This document shows, in pieces, positions 15,243-24,316 of a stretch of 44,493 nucleotides of DNA. The notes under the pieces are model-generated. The model was not told where the DNA came from and did not search any database. It worked only from the letters and a program-made list of their open reading frames with translations. Within the stretch, counting starts at the first letter, position 1; every line of letters begins with the position of its first letter. The translations under genes and the position numbers were made by a program. Source of the stretch: SVTX01 sp964629615. Its GTDB lineage: Bacteria; Bacillota; Clostridia; Oscillospirales; CAG-272. The stretch spans positions 1 through 44,493 of the forward strand of contig CAZVUD010000009.1 in the NCBI GenBank assembly GCA_964629615.1. The letters are read 5' to 3'.

Positions 15243-17546
15243 ATGTCACTTATAAGTCTTAGAGATGTAGGAAAGATCTATGTTTCGGAGGGCTCGGTCG
15301 CAGTTGGTATCCGAGGTGTAAATCTTGATCTTGATATCGGAGAATTCGTTGCGGTAACGGGTAAATCGGGAAGCGGAAAGACGACACTGCTCAATATCCT
15401 CAGCGGTATTGACACATACGAGGAGGGACAGCTCTATATCGAGGGGGAGGAAACTGCCCATTATTCTCAAAAGGATTGGGAGCTTTACCGACAGAAATAT
15501 ATATCATTCGTATTTCAGGAATACAATATAATCGACAGCTTCACTGTGCTTGAAAACATAGAGCTTGCGCTGATGCATATAGATTCCGCAAAGGAAAGAA
15601 GAAATAGGGCGCTGGAGCTCATCGACCGTGTCGGACTTACAAAATTCAAGCACCATAAGGGATCAAAGCTCTCGGGCGGTCAAAAGCAGAGGACTGTTAT
15701 CGCAAGAGCCTTGGCAAAGGACAGCCCTGTCATTCTTGCCGATGAGCCTACGGGAAATCTGGATGCACAGACATCGCGCGAGATAATACAGCTGCTCTCG
15801 GATATCTCCCGTGACAAGCTCGTGGTCATAGTAACTCACAGCTTTGACGAGGTGGAGGAGTTTGCAACGCGCGAGATACGTATATTTGACGGAGCGGTGG
15901 AGCGCGATGAAAAGCTTCGTGATACAGAGATAAAGGCTTTAGATCACACAAGCTGTGAATGTAAAAATACCCACGTCTTATCAAAGGGAATAAGGCTTGG
16001 CGCGCACAGGTTCAGATCCATGCCCAAGCTCTCGTTGTTTACTTGCTTACTCATGGTGATAGCCATGATAGGATCGTTTTTTGCAACAGCTCTGTGCATA
16101 TCCGATCTTGATGCATTTGATAAAAACTATATGTTCACACATATAGACGGCAGAAGCATAATAATAAGACAGGACGGCGAGCCTATAAGCGAGAGCGAGC
16201 TTTCAGAGCTTCAGAAAAAGCTGAATATAGATCAGTATATCCAATATGACTATCTGCTTGACAGCAGCTTTTACATAAGACGATATGTACAGGATCATCA
16301 GATGCATGTCGATGCAAGATTGAGATTTTCCTTTATCGATAAGGTGACTGTAGATGTAGGCAGATTGCCTGTGTCGGACGATGAGGCAGTTCTCGTATTG
16401 CCGATAAGCTGGCAGATGGTATACGGCAAGGACGAGCTTACAGAGGACAGGATATCTCTGCTCGGAGGAACTGTGAATTTAAAGGTCTGCGGTGTTTCCT
16501 ATTATTATGACAATACACGTGAGTACGGTTGTGTGCTTATGACAAAGGAAGGCTTTGAGCGCGCAAGCGATGCCGCCTTCTTTAATCGCTCTGATGTCAG
16601 AAATTCCGTGTCGGCTAATATAAAATTTATGGATTCCCGCGGATTTTCGAAAAACATTCAATTCAATATACGCGCAGACAACACCCTTGCGGATAATGAG
16701 GCTTACATTACGGGAGAATACAGCGAATATGTATTCCCGATCAAGGATGCTATACAGCCGTATGAATATGAGATATTCTTTAAAAACACAAAGACGGATT
16801 CCTATACGAACCAAACTACCATCACGCCCATAAGTGGGGTGAATCTCACTTTGATCCGACAGATGGATGAAATGTCGAATTATGCATATACTTCGGGATA
16901 TTCGAGCGTATATGCACACGAGGATATATATATTGATAATTCGAAATATGATAATGCGATATATATATCGAGCGCCGCGGCAAAGAAAATAGTAGAGTTT
17001 GCGATAAAAGATGATTACACTCAGGCATCGTTGTTCTTTGACAGCGATATTGAGGCACAGAGCATGACCGAAAAGCTCCGTGCACTCGGATATGTCAGCG
17101 TGCCTTCCTGCACCACGGCAACACGGGAATCCCTGATGATCTCACAATATCTTGAAGCGGTGTTCATGATATTGCTCTGGGCCATGATGATAGCATTCCT
17201 TGCATTCTTCCTTGCACTTTGCTCTTCAAGAGTAATAACATCAAAGAGGGCGGATCTTGCCATACTCCGTTCCATGGGCATAGAGAACCGTGTAGTAAAG
17301 ATATCCATGTATGTTCAGATGCTCATATCTGTTATACCTTCAATAGTACTGCTTGCAGTGACGGCTGTATTTATATACAGAAGCCCGAGACTCAATCCCA
17401 CGTTCCCGTTCATGCATGCTCCGCAGTATGTTCTTATGCTTGTGGGCGTCATCGTAATAACGGTATTGCTTACAAGAAAATACAATAAAAAGATGTTCTC
17501 ACAGAGCGTCAGAAAAGCCTTGAAAGGAGGACAGCGTGAAAGCTGA
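15243..17546 (+). CDS. MacB-like ABC transporter, ATPase fused to permease (first of pair)
   Basis: 767 residues. The N-terminal ABC ATPase (about 1-225) has Walker A GKSGSGKT, signature LSGGQKQR and Walker B VILADEPTGNLD of the LolD/MacB class. It is fused to a type VII (MacB/FtsX-like) permease: one TM helix near residue 265, a large extracytoplasmic domain (about 290-630), then three TM helices ending in a basic tail. Such exporters move energy rather than solute, acting on lipoproteins, peptides or cell-envelope targets. The start is supported by AAGGAGATAT. The next gene follows in the same frame nine bases after the TGA. The two proteins probably form a heterodimer. No two-component system or substrate gene adjoins them. 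Confidence 0.85.
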   Translation: MSLISLRDVGKIYVSEGSVAVGIRGVNLDLDIGEFVAVTGKSGSGKTTLLNILSGIDTYEEGQLYIEGEETAHYSQKDWELYRQKYISFVFQEYNIIDSFTVLENIELALMHIDSAKERRNRALELIDRVGLTKFKHHKGSKLSGGQKQRTVIARALAKDSPVILADEPTGNLDAQTSREIIQLLSDISRDKLVVIVTHSFDEVEEFATREIRIFDGAVERDEKLRDTEIKALDHTSCECKNTHVLSKGIRLGAHRFRSMPKLSLFTCLLMVIAMIGSFFATALCISDLDAFDKNYMFTHIDGRSIIIRQDGEPISESELSELQKKLNIDQYIQYDYLLDSSFYIRRYVQDHQMHVDARLRFSFIDKVTVDVGRLPVSDDEAVLVLPISWQMVYGKDELTEDRISLLGGTVNLKVCGVSYYYDNTREYGCVLMTKEGFERASDAAFFNRSDVRNSVSANIKFMDSRGFSKNIQFNIRADNTLADNEAYITGEYSEYVFPIKDAIQPYEYEIFFKNTKTDSYTNQTTITPISGVNLTLIRQMDEMSNYAYTSGYSSVYAHEDIYIDNSKYDNAIYISSAAAKKIVEFAIKDDYTQASLFFDSDIEAQSMTEKLRALGYVSVPSCTTATRESLMISQYLEAVFMILLWAMMIAFLAFFLALCSSRVITSKRADLAILRSMGIENRVVKISMYVQMLISVIPSIVLLAVTAVFIYRSPRLNPTFPFMHAPQYVLMLVGVIVITVLLTRKYNKKMFSQSVRKALKGGQRES

Positions 17547-17555
17547 TATGTTTGT

Positions 17556-20282
17556 ATGTTAAAGCTTAATGGTCTTGATAAATATTATAAGCGCGGCAGG
17601 CAGAATTCCGTGCATGCCGTAAATAACGTAACGCTTGAATTGCCAAACAGCGGCATCGTGGCGATATTTGGTAAGTCAGGATGCGGAAAAACTACGCTGC
17701 TCAATGTTATAGGCGGACTTGATAAGGCTGACTTCGGTAGTGTCATGCTGGGTGATGCCCGCATAACTCCCGATGCCTCTTATGAAAGAAATATAAATAT
17801 AGGGTATATATTCCAAAACTACAATCTGCAAAAGAGCGTGACCGTATTTGAAAACGTTGCCATGTCACTGAGGCTTTGCGGAATAACCGACGAAGATCTC
17901 ATAGAGAGGCGCGTTATGGCGGCTTTGCGCGACGTTGAGATGGAAAAATACAAAAATCGCCTTCCTGACGCGCTTTCGGGCGGTCAGCAGCAGAGAGTTG
18001 CGATAGCAAGGGCGATAGTTAAAAACCCGAAGGTCATATTGGCAGATGAGCCTACGGGAAATCTTGATGAGCAAAATACCGTGCTTGTCATGGATCTGCT
18101 CCGATCTATCGCACAAAAGCATCTTGTCGTGCTCGTCACGCATGAGGAAAGTCTTATAGATCTGTATTGCGACAGAGTTATAGAGATAGTTGACGGTCAG
18201 GTCGTGGGCGAAAGAGAAAATCAGCTTTGCGAGGGATATACGGGCAGATCGGACGGCGAGATATATCTCGGCGATATGGATAAGTCAGAGGTAGTAGGCG
18301 ACATATGCGTAAGCTACTTTGGCGACCGCGAGTCTGCGCCGAGAAACGTGACGTTCATATCCCACAAGGGAACTCTCTATATAAAGGTGGATTCTGACCA
18401 AAAGCTTAAATTTGTAGATAAGAGCGCTGAGGTCAAGATACACGAGGGAAGCTTTAAGGAGAGAGCCAAGCGAGAGCAAAAGAAGATAGACCCGATACTT
18501 GAAGAGCCGTTGCAATACGGAAAGACAGGACGCATGTATCACTTCAAGTCTGCCGTAAAGAGCGGATGGAATTCTAACTTCGGCATTAGAAAGAAGGGAA
18601 AAGCGTTCCTTTGCATGTGCCTTATCATGTTCTCGGCTATCATAGTATTTATGACTGCGATGTTTGGCGTGGCTATAAGGGCTGTCGATGATATCAAATA
18701 TAATTATCATGAAAAAGAGGTCATAGTCTCAAGCGACATTCTCGACATTGAGCAGTTAGACAGCTTATACGAGAGCGGAGATATAATCTTTTCACAATGT
18801 ACCATGAATGCGGCACTGTATAATACAGGGATCAATTATGTGAATTTCCGCATAGGTGATTTTGAGACCTACAGAAATCAGTTTACATCTTATTTTCGGG
18901 CAAGCGCGATCCCTCTGCCGTTGCGACTTATGGGAGATACTGCGCTCGTGTGCGGAACGCGGGAATTAAAGAGCGATAATGATGTGATCATATCCACTGC
19001 CTTTGCAGATAAGCTTATTGAGTCATGCGGCGTGGACTATATAGATACATATGAGGATCTTCTTTATACTTTATGTACATCTGACGGATGGTACGGCGAT
19101 TCCGACATGTACAAGGTGGTCGGAGTAGTGCACGATGAAAATGCTGTATACTACAAGTCTGATTATGAATTTGCGCGCAGTATAATGGTACAGTATTTTG
19201 GTGTCCCCACGAATTATATGACAGATACCGAGCATCTTTCAGATAAGCTTGCAGCCTTCAAGGATCTTGCAGACGGTGAGGTATATGTATCGTCTGATAT
19301 ATATGACGCAAGTCAGATCGGTAAAGAGCTATTTATAAACGGACGAAGCTTTGTTTTGCGCGGCGTTATCGATGCCGATACCTCGCGCGAGGAGATCAGC
19401 CAATATTCCATTGATAAATATGGCGTGGATATCACAGAGGGTATAGATACGTATTACATATATCGCAATGTAGAATACCTGCTCAGCCTTGAATCTTATA
19501 TAAGGGCGGTGTACGGCTATGAGTCTGTGGACGATATCGATCAAAGCATGCTTTATGAATGTAAAGAAAGCTATGAGCAGGAGACAAAGTATTTTAATGA
19601 TAAATACCAAATGTGCCTGAGCGAGCTTTATGATCAGGCATCAAATGTATACAATATCATCATGACACCGAAGGATTATGCAAATGTCGTGTGCTATAGC
19701 GGCAAGAGCTCCAAGGAAATTGGCGAATATATCGGAAATGATTACTACAGCATGGCAGGATATATTCTTCTGACGGATAACAGCGAGGCTCTTGTAAGCA
19801 AGCTTGAGGGTATGGGCATCGACAGAGATAGCATTTATACGACAGATGAGCTTTACGATTATTATAAGGAGAGCTATGAGACCAATATAAAGGCTCTGAC
19901 GGTCATGCTCGTCGTAGTCGTTGTTATAATGTCGCTTTGCATGTATCTCATCATGAGATCCTCCCTTATGGGAGATATCAAAGAGGTGGGAATAAGCCGC
20001 GCGATAGGCGTAAGCAAGCAAAATATCATATACAGATATTTTATAGAGGCGGTCGTTCTGTTCTGCCTTACGGTGCTTGTTGGATATATAATTATGAGCG
20101 CGGGAATATTTGTGCTTATGTCGCTCAGCGTTCTTATGCTGAATGTGGTATATTATCCTGTTTGGCTTGCCGCAATAACGCTCGTTATGCTGTTTATCAT
20201 AAGCGCGTTCTGCGGAACATTGCCTGTCAGAATGCTGCTTGCAAGATCTCCCTCGGAGATACTTTCAAAATACGATATTTAA
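17556..20282 (+). CDS. MacB-like ABC transporter, ATPase fused to permease (second of pair)
   Basis: 908 residues, same architecture as the gene before it. The ATPase has Walker A GKSGCGKT, signature LSGGQQQR and Walker B VILADEPTGNLD; a linker of about 100 residues is richer in charged residues than in the first protein. TM1 is near residues 350-375, followed by a larger extracytoplasmic domain with many Tyr and Asp residues, and three TM helices near 770-900 ending in RSPSEILSKYDI. The only well-formed GGAGG (17526-17530) is about 25 bases from the ATG, so translation probably depends on reinitiation after the upstream stop. Both NBDs look catalytically complete. Substrate unknown. Confidence 0.83.
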   Translation: MLKLNGLDKYYKRGRQNSVHAVNNVTLELPNSGIVAIFGKSGCGKTTLLNVIGGLDKADFGSVMLGDARITPDASYERNINIGYIFQNYNLQKSVTVFENVAMSLRLCGITDEDLIERRVMAALRDVEMEKYKNRLPDALSGGQQQRVAIARAIVKNPKVILADEPTGNLDEQNTVLVMDLLRSIAQKHLVVLVTHEESLIDLYCDRVIEIVDGQVVGERENQLCEGYTGRSDGEIYLGDMDKSEVVGDICVSYFGDRESAPRNVTFISHKGTLYIKVDSDQKLKFVDKSAEVKIHEGSFKERAKREQKKIDPILEEPLQYGKTGRMYHFKSAVKSGWNSNFGIRKKGKAFLCMCLIMFSAIIVFMTAMFGVAIRAVDDIKYNYHEKEVIVSSDILDIEQLDSLYESGDIIFSQCTMNAALYNTGINYVNFRIGDFETYRNQFTSYFRASAIPLPLRLMGDTALVCGTRELKSDNDVIISTAFADKLIESCGVDYIDTYEDLLYTLCTSDGWYGDSDMYKVVGVVHDENAVYYKSDYEFARSIMVQYFGVPTNYMTDTEHLSDKLAAFKDLADGEVYVSSDIYDASQIGKELFINGRSFVLRGVIDADTSREEISQYSIDKYGVDITEGIDTYYIYRNVEYLLSLESYIRAVYGYESVDDIDQSMLYECKESYEQETKYFNDKYQMCLSELYDQASNVYNIIMTPKDYANVVCYSGKSSKEIGEYIGNDYYSMAGYILLTDNSEALVSKLEGMGIDRDSIYTTDELYDYYKESYETNIKALTVMLVVVVVIMSLCMYLIMRSSLMGDIKEVGISRAIGVSKQNIIYRYFIEAVVLFCLTVLVGYIIMSAGIFVLMSLSVLMLNVVYYPVWLAAITLVMLFIISAFCGTLPVRMLLARSPSEILSKYDI

Positions 20283-20295
20283 TATATAAAAATCT

Positions 20296-20335
20296 ATCGG
20301 GGCTTCAAGATTTTGAAGCCCCGATTTATTTTTAT
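20296..20335. terminator. Convergent terminator between the ABC pair and mntP
   Basis: A 13-bp perfect stem (20296-20308 with 20313-20325) with a 4-base loop, followed by a T-rich tract on the plus strand. It separates convergent genes. Confidence 0.88.
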
Positions 20336-20342
20336 GTAATTA

Positions 20343-20921
20343 TCAGAGGAAAACGCCCGATATGAATATCTTCAGCCCGATGATGATAAGTATCGCGCCT
20401 CCGAGTATGCCTGCCTTTTTCGCAAGGCGAGCCCCGAGCTTTTTGCCGGCGAATATGCCGACCGTGCATATTATGAATGTGACAAGAGCAATTATGACAG
20501 ATGATATAAGCGCCTCTTTAAGATCATATGATGTCATGTCAAGACCTGTGGAGAGGGCATCTATGGATGTAGCTATACCCTGAACCATCAATGCACCAAA
20601 TGTAAGGCTCGTGTCTATCTCCTCTTCGCTTCCGCGTATGCCTTCGTATATCATCTTGCCGCCTATATAGGAGAGAAGCGCCAATGCTATGTACGGTATT
20701 GCAACCGATAGCCCTGTGAATATGTCAAGCAAGAACTGTATCAAGAGCCAGCCGAGCATAGGCATGAGAGCCTGATAGAAGGCGAATGTCCCCGACACTG
20801 CGCACATCTTGCCTATCTTCATGTTCGGATATTTCAGACCGTTGGCAATAGATACCGAAAACGCGTCCATGGACAGCGCGATACCAAATGATATGGCTGT
20901 CAGAAAAAATTCAAATCCCAT
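20343..20921 (-). CDS. mntP: Manganese efflux pump, MntP family
   Basis: Small membrane exporter (192 aa) with six hydrophobic helices arranged as two similar halves. Each half carries the family Asp motif: SMDAFSVSIANGL near the N-terminus and ATSIDALSTGLDM after the cytoplasmic loop. The family exports Mn2+ and protects from manganese excess. CGAGGAA precedes the ATG. The gene is alone, with a TTGACA promoter and DtxR-like palindromes at its start site (20941-20972). The manganese riboswitch that often precedes mntP elsewhere was not seen. Confidence 0.9.
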   Translation of the reverse strand: MGFEFFLTAISFGIALSMDAFSVSIANGLKYPNMKIGKMCAVSGTFAFYQALMPMLGWLLIQFLLDIFTGLSVAIPYIALALLSYIGGKMIYEGIRGSEEEIDTSLTFGALMVQGIATSIDALSTGLDMTSYDLKEALISSVIIALVTFIICTVGIFAGKKLGARLAKKAGILGGAILIIIGLKIFISGVFL

Positions 20922-20940
20922 TATGTATTCCTCGGTGTAT

Positions 20941-20972
20941 ACCTTAAGTTAACTAAGGTTAATTTAACCTTA
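20941..20972. promoter_or_regulatory. Two overlapping DtxR/MntR-like palindromes at the mntP start site
   Basis: The first is 19 bp, TAAGGTTAA-T-TTAACCTTA (20954-20972), with perfect 9-bp arms. By hand alignment it matches the 19-bp DtxR/IdeR iron-box consensus at about 14 positions. A second, less perfect 19-bp palindrome (20941-20959, arms ACCTTA/TAAGGT around GTTAAC) overlaps it by 6 bp. They lie just downstream of the -10 element, over the predicted transcription start of mntP. Confidence 0.6.
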
Positions 20973-20974
20973 TA

Positions 20975-21003
20975 ATTCTATCACATTCAAAACTGCCTGT
21001 CAA
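20975..21003 (-). promoter_or_regulatory. sigma-A promoter of mntP
   Basis: Minus strand TTGACA (21003-20998), 17-bp spacer, TAGAAT (20980-20975). Start site about 20968, inside the palindromes. Confidence 0.82.
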
Positions 21004-21053
21004 TACATTTTAATGCTTTTTGTGTGCATTTTCGACAATATAAAAAATAATGA

Positions 21054-21082
21054 TTGACAAAAGCGGCTTTCGGTGATAAAAT
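21054..21082 (+). promoter_or_regulatory. sigma-A promoter of the sialate-esterase-like gene
   Basis: TTGACA (21054-21059), 17-bp spacer, TAAAAT (21077-21082). Divergent from the mntP promoter. Confidence 0.82.
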
Positions 21083-21143
21083 TATATGTAGTCTTGTGCT
21101 GATATATCGGCATTTTGCAATGATTTGATCGGAGGCAATATTT

Positions 21144-22616
21144 ATGGGATCCGTGGCTCTTCCTACGAGTGATAAAAAAACGGTCGAAAAATCTGATAAT
21201 TTGTGGGTGTGCCCACAGTTTAAAGTATCGTGTGCTTTTTCCTCGCATATGGTCTTGCAAATAGAAAAGCCTATAAAGGTGTGGGGCTTTTCACAAAATA
21301 CAGGCTCAAAGGTGTTCGGCGAGTTTAATTTGAGACATGCCGAATGCACTGTTATGGAGGACGGAAAGTGGGTATTGACATTTCCACCCATGAATTATGA
21401 CCGCGATCCGAAGTCGATGGAGATATACGATGACCTTGGCAACCGCCAAGTGCTTGAAGATATACTTATAGGTGACGTGTGGCTCATAGGAGGTCAGTCC
21501 AATGCAGAGCTTAATCTTGCGCCTTGTCTCTCTCTTACCCCAAGCGTGGAATTTTATGAGGACGAGAGCATAAGATTATTTACACAGACACAGAGCTATG
21601 TTTATGCTCATCAGGAGTATTGCAATTATCCTCAGCCTGATATAATAAACCCCGATTGGTGCTGGAAGCGCCCGACACGAGAGGCTTGCTGCGAATTCTC
21701 CGCTATGGGATTTTATTTTGCGCGCAAGGTGTCAAGGCAGAGCGATGTTCCGCAGGGAATGATAATGATGTGCGCAGGCGGCGCATGCATAAGAGAGCTT
21801 TTGCCTGAGCATATTGCACATAATGAAGGATATTTTTACGGCGCAAATGTGCGTGAATCGGGATATTACAATGCACTTATATATCCTTTTATAGGATTAA
21901 GCTTTAAGGGCATGCTCTTTTTCCAGGGCGAGAGCGAGGGCGGCGACCGCGCGCTTGCCGAAAAGTATACGTACGAGCTGGCTTTGCTTGTTGCGGATGA
22001 AAGAAGGAGCTTTGGCTTTGAATTTCCTTTCTATAATGTTCAGATATCAAGCTACAGAGACGAGGGAACTCAGTTCTTCCCCTATCTCCATATGATACGC
22101 GTAAAGCAGTTTGATGCCAAAAAGGTGATACAGAATTCAACTCTCACCGTGTCTATGGACCTTGAAGCCCCGAGCGATTACCCCGATTGGGCTCATTCTC
22201 CCAGAAAGATGGAGCTTGGCGAGCGCATTGCGGATATTGCGCTTGCGCGCGAATACAATATAGGCAGAGAGAGCGAGGTGTCCTCTCCGTCACCTGTCAG
22301 CGTGTACTATGATGAGGACTCCGGACAGATAGTTATTGACTTTGAAAACGTAAGCGCTGGGCTTACTGCTCTCGGTCACACACCTGTAGACAGCATCGGC
22401 ATGTCGGTCAGTGGATTTTCTGTTGGTGACATAGATCAGCTTATCCCCGTGAGTGCCACTATAGGCGGCAGAGCATCGGTTATAGTTGATGTTCCGAGTG
22501 ATGTCACACCCACATATGTTAATTATGCGTATGCTACACGCATAACAGAGGAGAATGCCACATTGCGCGGAGGCAATAATCTGCCCTGTCCCGCCTTCTC
22601 CCTGAAAATAAATTGA
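21144..22616 (+). CDS. Sialate O-acetylesterase-like SGNH hydrolase
   Basis: 490 residues with no signal peptide, so probably cytoplasmic. The catalytic blocks of the SGNH/SASA family are visible: GDVWLIGGQSNAEL with nucleophile Ser119, FFQGESEGG in the middle, and DWAHSPRKMELGERIADIAL carrying the Asp-x-x-His pair. An N-terminal beta domain (SCAFSSHMVLQ..., typical of the family) and a C-terminal beta domain flank the core. The family removes O-acetyl groups from sialic acid or from xylan and other sugars; the substrate here is unknown. GGAGG lies before ATG 21144. It is followed after 16 bases by a membrane-anchored protein in the same direction. Confidence 0.85.
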   Translation: MGSVALPTSDKKTVEKSDNLWVCPQFKVSCAFSSHMVLQIEKPIKVWGFSQNTGSKVFGEFNLRHAECTVMEDGKWVLTFPPMNYDRDPKSMEIYDDLGNRQVLEDILIGDVWLIGGQSNAELNLAPCLSLTPSVEFYEDESIRLFTQTQSYVYAHQEYCNYPQPDIINPDWCWKRPTREACCEFSAMGFYFARKVSRQSDVPQGMIMMCAGGACIRELLPEHIAHNEGYFYGANVRESGYYNALIYPFIGLSFKGMLFFQGESEGGDRALAEKYTYELALLVADERRSFGFEFPFYNVQISSYRDEGTQFFPYLHMIRVKQFDAKKVIQNSTLTVSMDLEAPSDYPDWAHSPRKMELGERIADIALAREYNIGRESEVSSPSPVSVYYDEDSGQIVIDFENVSAGLTALGHTPVDSIGMSVSGFSVGDIDQLIPVSATIGGRASVIVDVPSDVTPTYVNYAYATRITEENATLRGGNNLPCPAFSLKIN

Positions 22617-22632
22617 TCCTTGAGGAGATATT

Positions 22633-23670
22633 ATGAATAACCAAAATACAGAAGCAGTAAAAGAAAAGAAATTTCCGACGTTTCTGAAGGTGATACTTAT
22701 CGCCTTGGCGGTGATACTCGTGCTTACTATACTTACATTGGCAGGAGCACACTTTTTCACACCCATCAGATACAGCGAATTTTTCAGATCGTCCAAGAGC
22801 GCTTATGAAACGCCCGGAATATACGACGGAGCTATCATGCAGGGATATGCTTATGACAGCGAGAATGATATATTTCTCCATTCCGCATATATGACCGACG
22901 GCGAGACTGCGTCGAGAATTTATATAGTTGACGGCAAGAACCATCATGTAAGACATGTTGATCTTGTGACATCTGACGGTCATCCTTATACAGGACATGT
23001 CGGAGGAATTGCGGTATACAATGATGTGCTTTGGATAAGCAGTGATGACGATGACATGGCGCTTTATGTGCTTTCGCTATCTGATATTAAGGATGCAAAG
23101 AACGGCGATGACATAGCTTTAAAGGACACGGTAAGCGTGCATGCACGCCCCTCGTTCTGCTACAGCGACGGAAAGTATCTCTGGGTCGGAGAATTCAACA
23201 ATGACGGTGCATATGTTACGGATGAAGCCCATAATTTCACCGTGGCTGACGGACAGATAAATCGCGCCATAATTTGCGGATATCTCATAGATGATTCGTC
23301 TGACACAGGTCTTGCCGAGATCTTGCCTGATAAGGTGCTGTCCATACCGAATAAGGTGCAGGGAATGGCGTATCATGACGGCAAGTGGATATTCTCTACA
23401 TCTTATGCATTTTCGACCTCACATCTGTATTTTTATACTGATAATACAGAAAGCGAGCCTGACGGAACTATCGAGATAGAGGGAGTGGAGATACCTGCTT
23501 GGTTCTGCGATTCCGAAAGCCTTGAAGATGATGTTGAATTACAGCCCATGGCAGAGGGCATAGCTGTTAAGGATGGCGAGCTTTATGTGTCGCTGGAGTC
23601 TGCATCGCTGAAATATCTTTTCGGTAATTTCACGCGCGGACGCGATATTTACAGATATAAATTAAAGTAA
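22633..23670 (+). CDS. Membrane-anchored protein, probably an extracellular beta-propeller
   Basis: Not recognised as a named family. 345 residues: a basic N-terminus, one TM helix (about residues 18-42, VILIALAVILVLTILTLAG), then an outside domain with repeating beta-strand blades, each with a Gly or Trp-rich turn (HVGGIAVYNDVLWISSDD, SFCYSDGKYLWVGEFNN, VQGMAYHDGKWIFSTSY, MAEGIAVKDGELYVSLES). This spacing resembles six- or seven-bladed propellers of the lactonase/NHL kind. It follows the SGNH hydrolase in a two-gene operon (TGAGGAG before the ATG) and ends at a strong terminator. A carbohydrate or surface-binding role is inference only. Confidence 0.75.
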   Translation: MNNQNTEAVKEKKFPTFLKVILIALAVILVLTILTLAGAHFFTPIRYSEFFRSSKSAYETPGIYDGAIMQGYAYDSENDIFLHSAYMTDGETASRIYIVDGKNHHVRHVDLVTSDGHPYTGHVGGIAVYNDVLWISSDDDDMALYVLSLSDIKDAKNGDDIALKDTVSVHARPSFCYSDGKYLWVGEFNNDGAYVTDEAHNFTVADGQINRAIICGYLIDDSSDTGLAEILPDKVLSIPNKVQGMAYHDGKWIFSTSYAFSTSHLYFYTDNTESEPDGTIEIEGVEIPAWFCDSESLEDDVELQPMAEGIAVKDGELYVSLESASLKYLFGNFTRGRDIYRYKLK

Positions 23671-23678
23671 TATACAGC

Positions 23679-23721
23679 TTTCGGGAGATGGCGCCATAAT
23701 GCCATCTCCCGAAATTTTTTA
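23679..23721 (+). terminator. Terminator after the propeller-like gene
   Basis: A 14-bp perfect stem (23679-23692 with 23701-23714) with an 8-base loop, leading into six T. Confidence 0.9.
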
Positions 23722-23756
23722 ATTTAAAAAATCTGAAAAATTTTTTAAAAAAGCTA

Positions 23757-23785
23757 TTGACAATGACTTGTGTATGTGATATAAT
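23757..23785 (+). promoter_or_regulatory. Consensus sigma-A promoter of the Rrf2-rubrerythrin unit
   Basis: Perfect TTGACA (23757-23762), 17-bp spacer, perfect TATAAT (23780-23785). Start site about 23792. Confidence 0.9.
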
Positions 23786-23789
23786 CAAA

Positions 23790-23808
23790 GTGTACCAAAA
23801 AGGTATAC
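23790..23808. promoter_or_regulatory. Candidate Rrf2 autoregulatory operator
   Basis: Inverted repeat GTGTACC-N5-GGTATAC (23790-23796 and 23802-23808, six of seven pairs) covering the transcription start. Rrf2 proteins commonly repress their own promoters at such sites. Confidence 0.5.
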
Positions 23809-23830
23809 ATTAAAAATGGCAGGTAGAGAA

Positions 23831-24271
23831 ATGCGGATAACGAGTGAAGCCGATTACGCCATCAGAATATGCATAGTGCTCAGCACGGACGGAAAAAAGA
23901 TCGGCGCCACGGAGATATCCGACAGAGCAAAGATCTCACAGCAATTTGCCTTGAAGATATTGCGCAAGCTTGTTGCAAGCGACATAGTGCGATCATACAA
24001 GGGTGTTTGCGGCGGATATGAGCTGGCGCGTGAACCGCGCTCTCTCACGGCTCTTGACATAATAGAGGCGATAGACGGAAAGACATATATAAACAAATGC
24101 CTTTGCTGTCAGTCGGAATGCTCAAGAAATCCGCGCAAGAGTGATTGCAAGATGCATATTGCTTTCGGAGTTATAAACAAAAGACTGGTGGACAGCCTTG
24201 CAAGCATCACGCTTGAGATGCTTTCGAGCGACAGCGTGAGCGCACAGGATATTGTAAGTGTTATAAATTAA
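23831..24271 (+). CDS. Rrf2-family transcriptional regulator
   Basis: 146-residue winged-helix regulator. The N-terminal DNA-binding domain begins MRITSEADYAIRI, the classic Rrf2 opening, with ISDRAKISQQFALKILRKL as the recognition region and CGGYELAR in the wing. Four cysteines in KCLCCQSECSRNPRKSDCK (residues about 91-110) are placed where family members bind an Fe-S cluster or sense redox. ATG 23816 is an alternative start with weaker spacing; I chose 23831 because AGGTAGAG precedes it and it gives the canonical N-terminus. It lies 45 bases before reverse rubrerythrin with no terminator between, so it probably controls a redox-stress operon including itself. Confidence 0.88.
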   Translation: MRITSEADYAIRICIVLSTDGKKIGATEISDRAKISQQFALKILRKLVASDIVRSYKGVCGGYELAREPRSLTALDIIEAIDGKTYINKCLCCQSECSRNPRKSDCKMHIAFGVINKRLVDSLASITLEMLSSDSVSAQDIVSVIN

Positions 24272-24316
24272 AAACCATATTATCACAATTATATTAATTA
24301 TCAAGGAGAAACAGTT

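Noticed and set aside
20922..20975. yybP-ykoY manganese riboswitch upstream of mntP
   Set aside because: The untranslated leader is only about 45 bases, too short for that riboswitch, and is occupied by palindromic DNA sites.
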